Shown here in pieces: positions 63,536-64,000 of a stretch of DNA of 64,000 nt. Source of the DNA: Chitinimonas prasina. GTDB taxonomy: Bacteria > Pseudomonadota > Gammaproteobacteria > Burkholderiales > Chitinimonadaceae. Under the pieces are notes generated by a model. The model had not been told where the DNA came from and did no database searches. It saw only the letters and a list, made by a program, of their open reading frames with translations. Both the position numbers and the translations under genes were made by a program. Within the stretch, counting starts at the first letter, position 1. Every line of letters starts with the position of its first letter. Where the stretch lies: contig NZ_BSOG01000002.1 in NCBI RefSeq assembly GCF_030160395.1, positions 635,280 through 699,279 on the forward strand, written 5' to 3'.

Positions 63536-63856
63536 ATGCCCACACTCGGCAAAGGCCTCGTTACGGCCGCCAACACCCCACAGTCATTCTGGACTGCGTC
63601 GCCAGGATCTATGCCCAGCATCTGCATCAACCTGTGCAATGTCACCAAAGCGCCGATATTGGTCTCCCTTGCCATCCACGGCGCCGCGCCTGGACTGGGC
63701 GACCACATTGAGTATGAGTTTCCGCTCGACCCGGCTGGCACCGAGGGCAATACCCTGGAGCGCACTGGCATCGCCATCAGCCAAAACATGCAGGTGTGGG
63801 TCACCTGCTCAGCAGCTAACGCGGTCGCTGTGCACGTTCACGGCTACGAGGTGTAA
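63536..63856 (+). CDS. Hypothetical tail-tip protein
   Basis: A 106-residue protein (MPTLGKGLVTAANTPQSFW ... AVAVHVHGYEV) made of strands (VSLAIHGAAPGLGDHIEYEFPLD). It starts 9 bases after the short fibre gene, so it is co-transcribed. The composition suits a small beta-sandwich virion protein or fibre chaperone. Not recognised. Confidence 0.65.
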   Translation: MPTLGKGLVTAANTPQSFWTASPGSMPSICINLCNVTKAPILVSLAIHGAAPGLGDHIEYEFPLDPAGTEGNTLERTGIAISQNMQVWVTCSAANAVAVHVHGYEV

Positions 63857-63858
63857 AC

Positions 63859-64000
63859 ATGGGCCGACACTACACACGTCGCACACCCGGCATGAGCTGG
63901 CCCACCGCCGAAACTGCCATACGCCTGGATCTCGGTTACGCCACCGCCGATGCCGCCTTGATACCCCAGCCATCGGGCACAGGTGGCTACCTCAACGTCG
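63859..64000 (+). CDS. Start of a further tail-fibre-region gene (cut by window end)
   Basis: The ATG at 63859, two bases after the previous stop codon, opens MGRHYTRRTPGMSWPTAETA and stays open to the end of the window (47 codons). It may hold the rest of the fibre, but too little is visible. Confidence 0.5.
   Translation, partial: MGRHYTRRTPGMSWPTAETAIRLDLGYATADAALIPQPSGTGGYLNV

Noticed and set aside
1-64000. CRISPR arrays and rRNA genes
   Set aside because: No regularly spaced repeats and no rRNA sequence were seen on either strand.
47845-64000. Integrase, repressor, tail sheath and tube genes of the prophage
   Set aside because: None was found; they are expected beyond the window end, so no feature is reported.

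Overview
The window is GC-rich bacterial chromosome, most likely from a betaproteobacterium. The glyA / nrdR-ribD-ribE-ribBX-ribH-nusB arrangement, the betaproteobacterial-style tRNA-Leu(CAA) end and the P2-like prophage suggest Neisseriales-type relatives. That family-level placement is an inference. About 47 kb of ordinary chromosome lies on the left and about 16 kb of a P2-like prophage lies on the right, running off the window end.

Positions 1-8431, read right to left, form one long riboflavin operon: nrdR, a membrane protein, ribD, a DJ-1/PfpI protein, an S66 (MccF-like) peptidase, a methyltransferase, ribE, ribBX, an AbrB-type antitoxin with a Doc/Fic toxin, ribH and nusB (cut by the window edge). 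The toxin-antitoxin pair sits inside the operon with its own repeat-rich operator. Positions 8432-25193 hold housekeeping genes: a lipoprotein metallopeptidase and a BenE transporter, a pair of M16 proteases (one active, one without its zinc site), an acetyl-CoA hydrolase/transferase, glyA, a zinc-ribbon/HExxH membrane protein, hypoxanthine and uracil salvage (hpt, upp, uraA), a yybP-ykoY manganese riboswitch in front of a Gdt1/MntX-type exporter, a 290-bp MITE-like element, cysM and a secreted phytase/esterase-like protein.

Positions 25372-44902 hold a glycan-type locus (unknown protein, GNAT, and a 1050-residue PIG-L plus three GT2 fusion), a Cds1-like PLP enzyme, two periplasmic-binding-type proteins, a DUF885 protein, a DEDDh exonuclease, a molybdenum hydroxylase with its maturation factors (IorAB-type subunits, XdhC, MocA-like), glycerate kinase, a PA0069-type radical SAM protein, a GST, a DUF1993 protein and an RhlE-like helicase. 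Positions 44903-47784 are AT-richer and gene-poor, with small minus-strand genes that resemble orphan immunity genes (two are paralogues) and an IS3 remnant.

At 47785-47840 lies the 3' part of a tRNA-Leu(CAA), followed by its terminator. The 5' part is missing at this site, so this is read as the left attachment site of the prophage. The prophage begins with an HMCES/YedK-type protein and a small protein, then follows P2 order: Q and P leftward, then O N M L X, two holin-like proteins, endolysin, nested Rz/Rz1, R, S, two moron genes with a terminator, then V W J I H and further tail-tip genes. No integrase, repressor or tail sheath/tube genes are seen, so they should lie beyond 64000. An almost identical 18-bp palindrome precedes both the radical SAM gene and the small prophage gene at 48970. 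In both places it sits just upstream of a -10 box whose predicted transcription start falls on the ATG.
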